The notes under the pieces are model-generated. The model saw only the letters and a list, made by a program, of their open reading frames with translations. It ran no database searches and was not told the DNA's origin. A DNA stretch of 64,000 nucleotides from Nitrospirota bacterium (GTDB taxonomy: Bacteria; Nitrospirota; Leptospirillia; Leptospirillales; Leptospirillaceae). The position numbers and the translations under genes are program-made. Shown here one piece after another: positions 63,172-64,000 of the stretch. How positions within the stretch are numbered: position 1 is the first letter of the stretch; each line of letters starts with the position of its first letter. The stretch lies in the NCBI GenBank assembly GCA_021806225.1, contig JAJZXW010000021.1:1-64000 (forward strand), read 5' to 3'.

Positions 63172-64000
63172 TCAGGAAAGCTTGCCGCCTTGTTCTGTCC
63201 GGAAGGAAGATGTGAGGGCCGAGAGGGACCGGACAATGTCCCGGAGGCGCTCGACAGCCGGTACTGCGGATGAAATGTCCTTGCCCCGGGCTTCCATGAT
63301 CCCCGCGAGCGCGTTCACCGCCTCCAGGATCCGGTCGGAGGACATCTTCTGCACCTCCGTCTCTTCCACGATGATGTCGACGTTGTGCCCGGTGGTCCGG
63401 ACCATTCCGGCCAAGGTATCGAGGACCTTTTCTGCCTGACCCGCCTTGGCTCCGCAATCTGCCAGAGCTGAGGCCTCCTTGCGGATGTCTGAGACCGTTT
63501 CTGCGATGGAGGTCTGAATCTCCGCGATGGCGGTGCTGATCCCCTCGGTGGCTTTCGAGGTCGTTTGGGCAAGCTTCCGGACCTCCTCCGCCACGACGGC
63601 GAATCCCCGGCCCTGTTCCCCGGCCCGGGCGGCTTCGATCGCGGCGTTCAGTGCCAGGAGATTTGTCTGGGTGGCGATCGCGGTGATGGAGCCGGCGATG
63701 GTTCCAACTTTCTGGCTTGATTCCTCGAGACCGGCGATGCGATTCGCGAGGCTTGATATTTCATCGGAAGAGGTACGGACGGATTCGAGAACGCTCCGGA
63801 CTGTCTTCGACCCATTGTCGGCCTCAGAGACCGCCTTCTTTGAGGACTTCCCCATTTCTACCGCCAGATTGCTTTCGCGTTGTGCTTCCTCCGCAAGACC
63901 CTGTGCCTTTTCCCGGACATCGGCAAGAGTGCCGACTGCCTCTCGGAATCCCTCGGAGACCGCCGAGAGAACCCGGGAGAGATGGTCGGCTTCTTGGGAG
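63172..64000 (-). CDS. Methyl-accepting chemotaxis protein, C-terminal part
   Basis: The open frame runs from the window edge (64000) to 63172, about 275 residues. The signalling hairpin is clear: [33 protein letters not shown]. The methylation helices flank it. Sensor and HAMP domains lie outside the window. It signals to CheA. Confidence 0.92.
   Translation of the reverse strand, partial: SQEADHLSRVLSAVSEGFREAVGTLADVREKAQGLAEEAQRESNLAVEMGKSSKKAVSEADNGSKTVRSVLESVRTSSDEISSLANRIAGLEESSQKVGTIAGSITAIATQTNLLALNAAIEAARAGEQGRGFAVVAEEVRKLAQTTSKATEGISTAIAEIQTSIAETVSDIRKEASALADCGAKAGQAEKVLDTLAGMVRTTGHNVDIIVEETEVQKMSSDRILEAVNALAGIMEARGKDISSAVPAVERLRDIVRSLSALTSSFRTEQGGKLS

Overview
The window looks like chromosomal DNA of a Leptospirillum-type acidophilic, autotrophic iron oxidiser (phylum Nitrospirota). 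The main reason is a reductive TCA gene set with the two-step citrate cleavage enzymes (citryl-CoA synthetase CcsA/CcsB and citryl-CoA lyase). It lies beside a complete division/cell-wall (dcw) cluster and a hopanoid gene (hpnH). Base composition is moderately GC-rich and many genes start with GTG or TTG. The species is an inference from gene content; nothing was searched.

Layout. 1-132: a short remnant that looks like the right end of an IS200/IS605 (TnpB) element. 172-3986 (minus): a four-gene, tightly coupled cassette lexA - RecA-like protein with degraded Walker motifs - 91-aa protein - family B DNA polymerase with a degraded exonuclease site and altered palm motif C. This is the best candidate here for a little-described system, probably an SOS-controlled mutagenesis or lesion-bypass module. 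4246-15650 (plus): carbon-fixation region ccsA-ccsB-54-aa membrane peptide-acn-ccl-PsiE-like membrane protein-frdB-frdA-sucC-sucD-peroxiredoxin, divided by two strong terminators. 15740-16572 (minus): a lipoprotein and an FmdB-type zinc-ribbon protein.

16704-38328 (plus): an MraZ-box promoter, then mraZ-rsmH-ftsL-ftsI-murE-murF-mraY-murD-ftsW-murG-murC-murB-ddl-ftsQ-ftsA-ftsZ, followed by pgeF-yggS-proC-yggT-divIVA-yggU. Most junctions overlap by a few bases. yggT has no ATG/GTG/TTG start. 38376-42426 (minus): an anchored protein, a secreted DUF4412-like protein, and a glk-pgl pair, with about 640 bp without a gene around 39.0-39.6 kb.

42641-64000: hpnH, a PPP-family phosphatase and hemY (minus); tig (with a histidine-rich tail)-clpP-clpX; two envelope proteins; a pgsA-DUF512-ispE run; tRNA-Gln; prs-rplY-pth-ychF-rpsF-ssb-rpsR-DUF2232-rlpA; two small genes; an anchored coiled-coil protein (minus); rimO; and the C-terminal part of a methyl-accepting chemotaxis protein (minus) running off the window end.

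Together the genes cover CO2 fixation through the rTCA cycle, peptidoglycan precursor synthesis and septation, protein quality control, the conserved prs-to-rpsR housekeeping block, and DNA-damage-induced replication. Start sites given away from the longest open frame were chosen from Shine-Dalgarno spacing, overlap with the upstream stop, and family N-termini.
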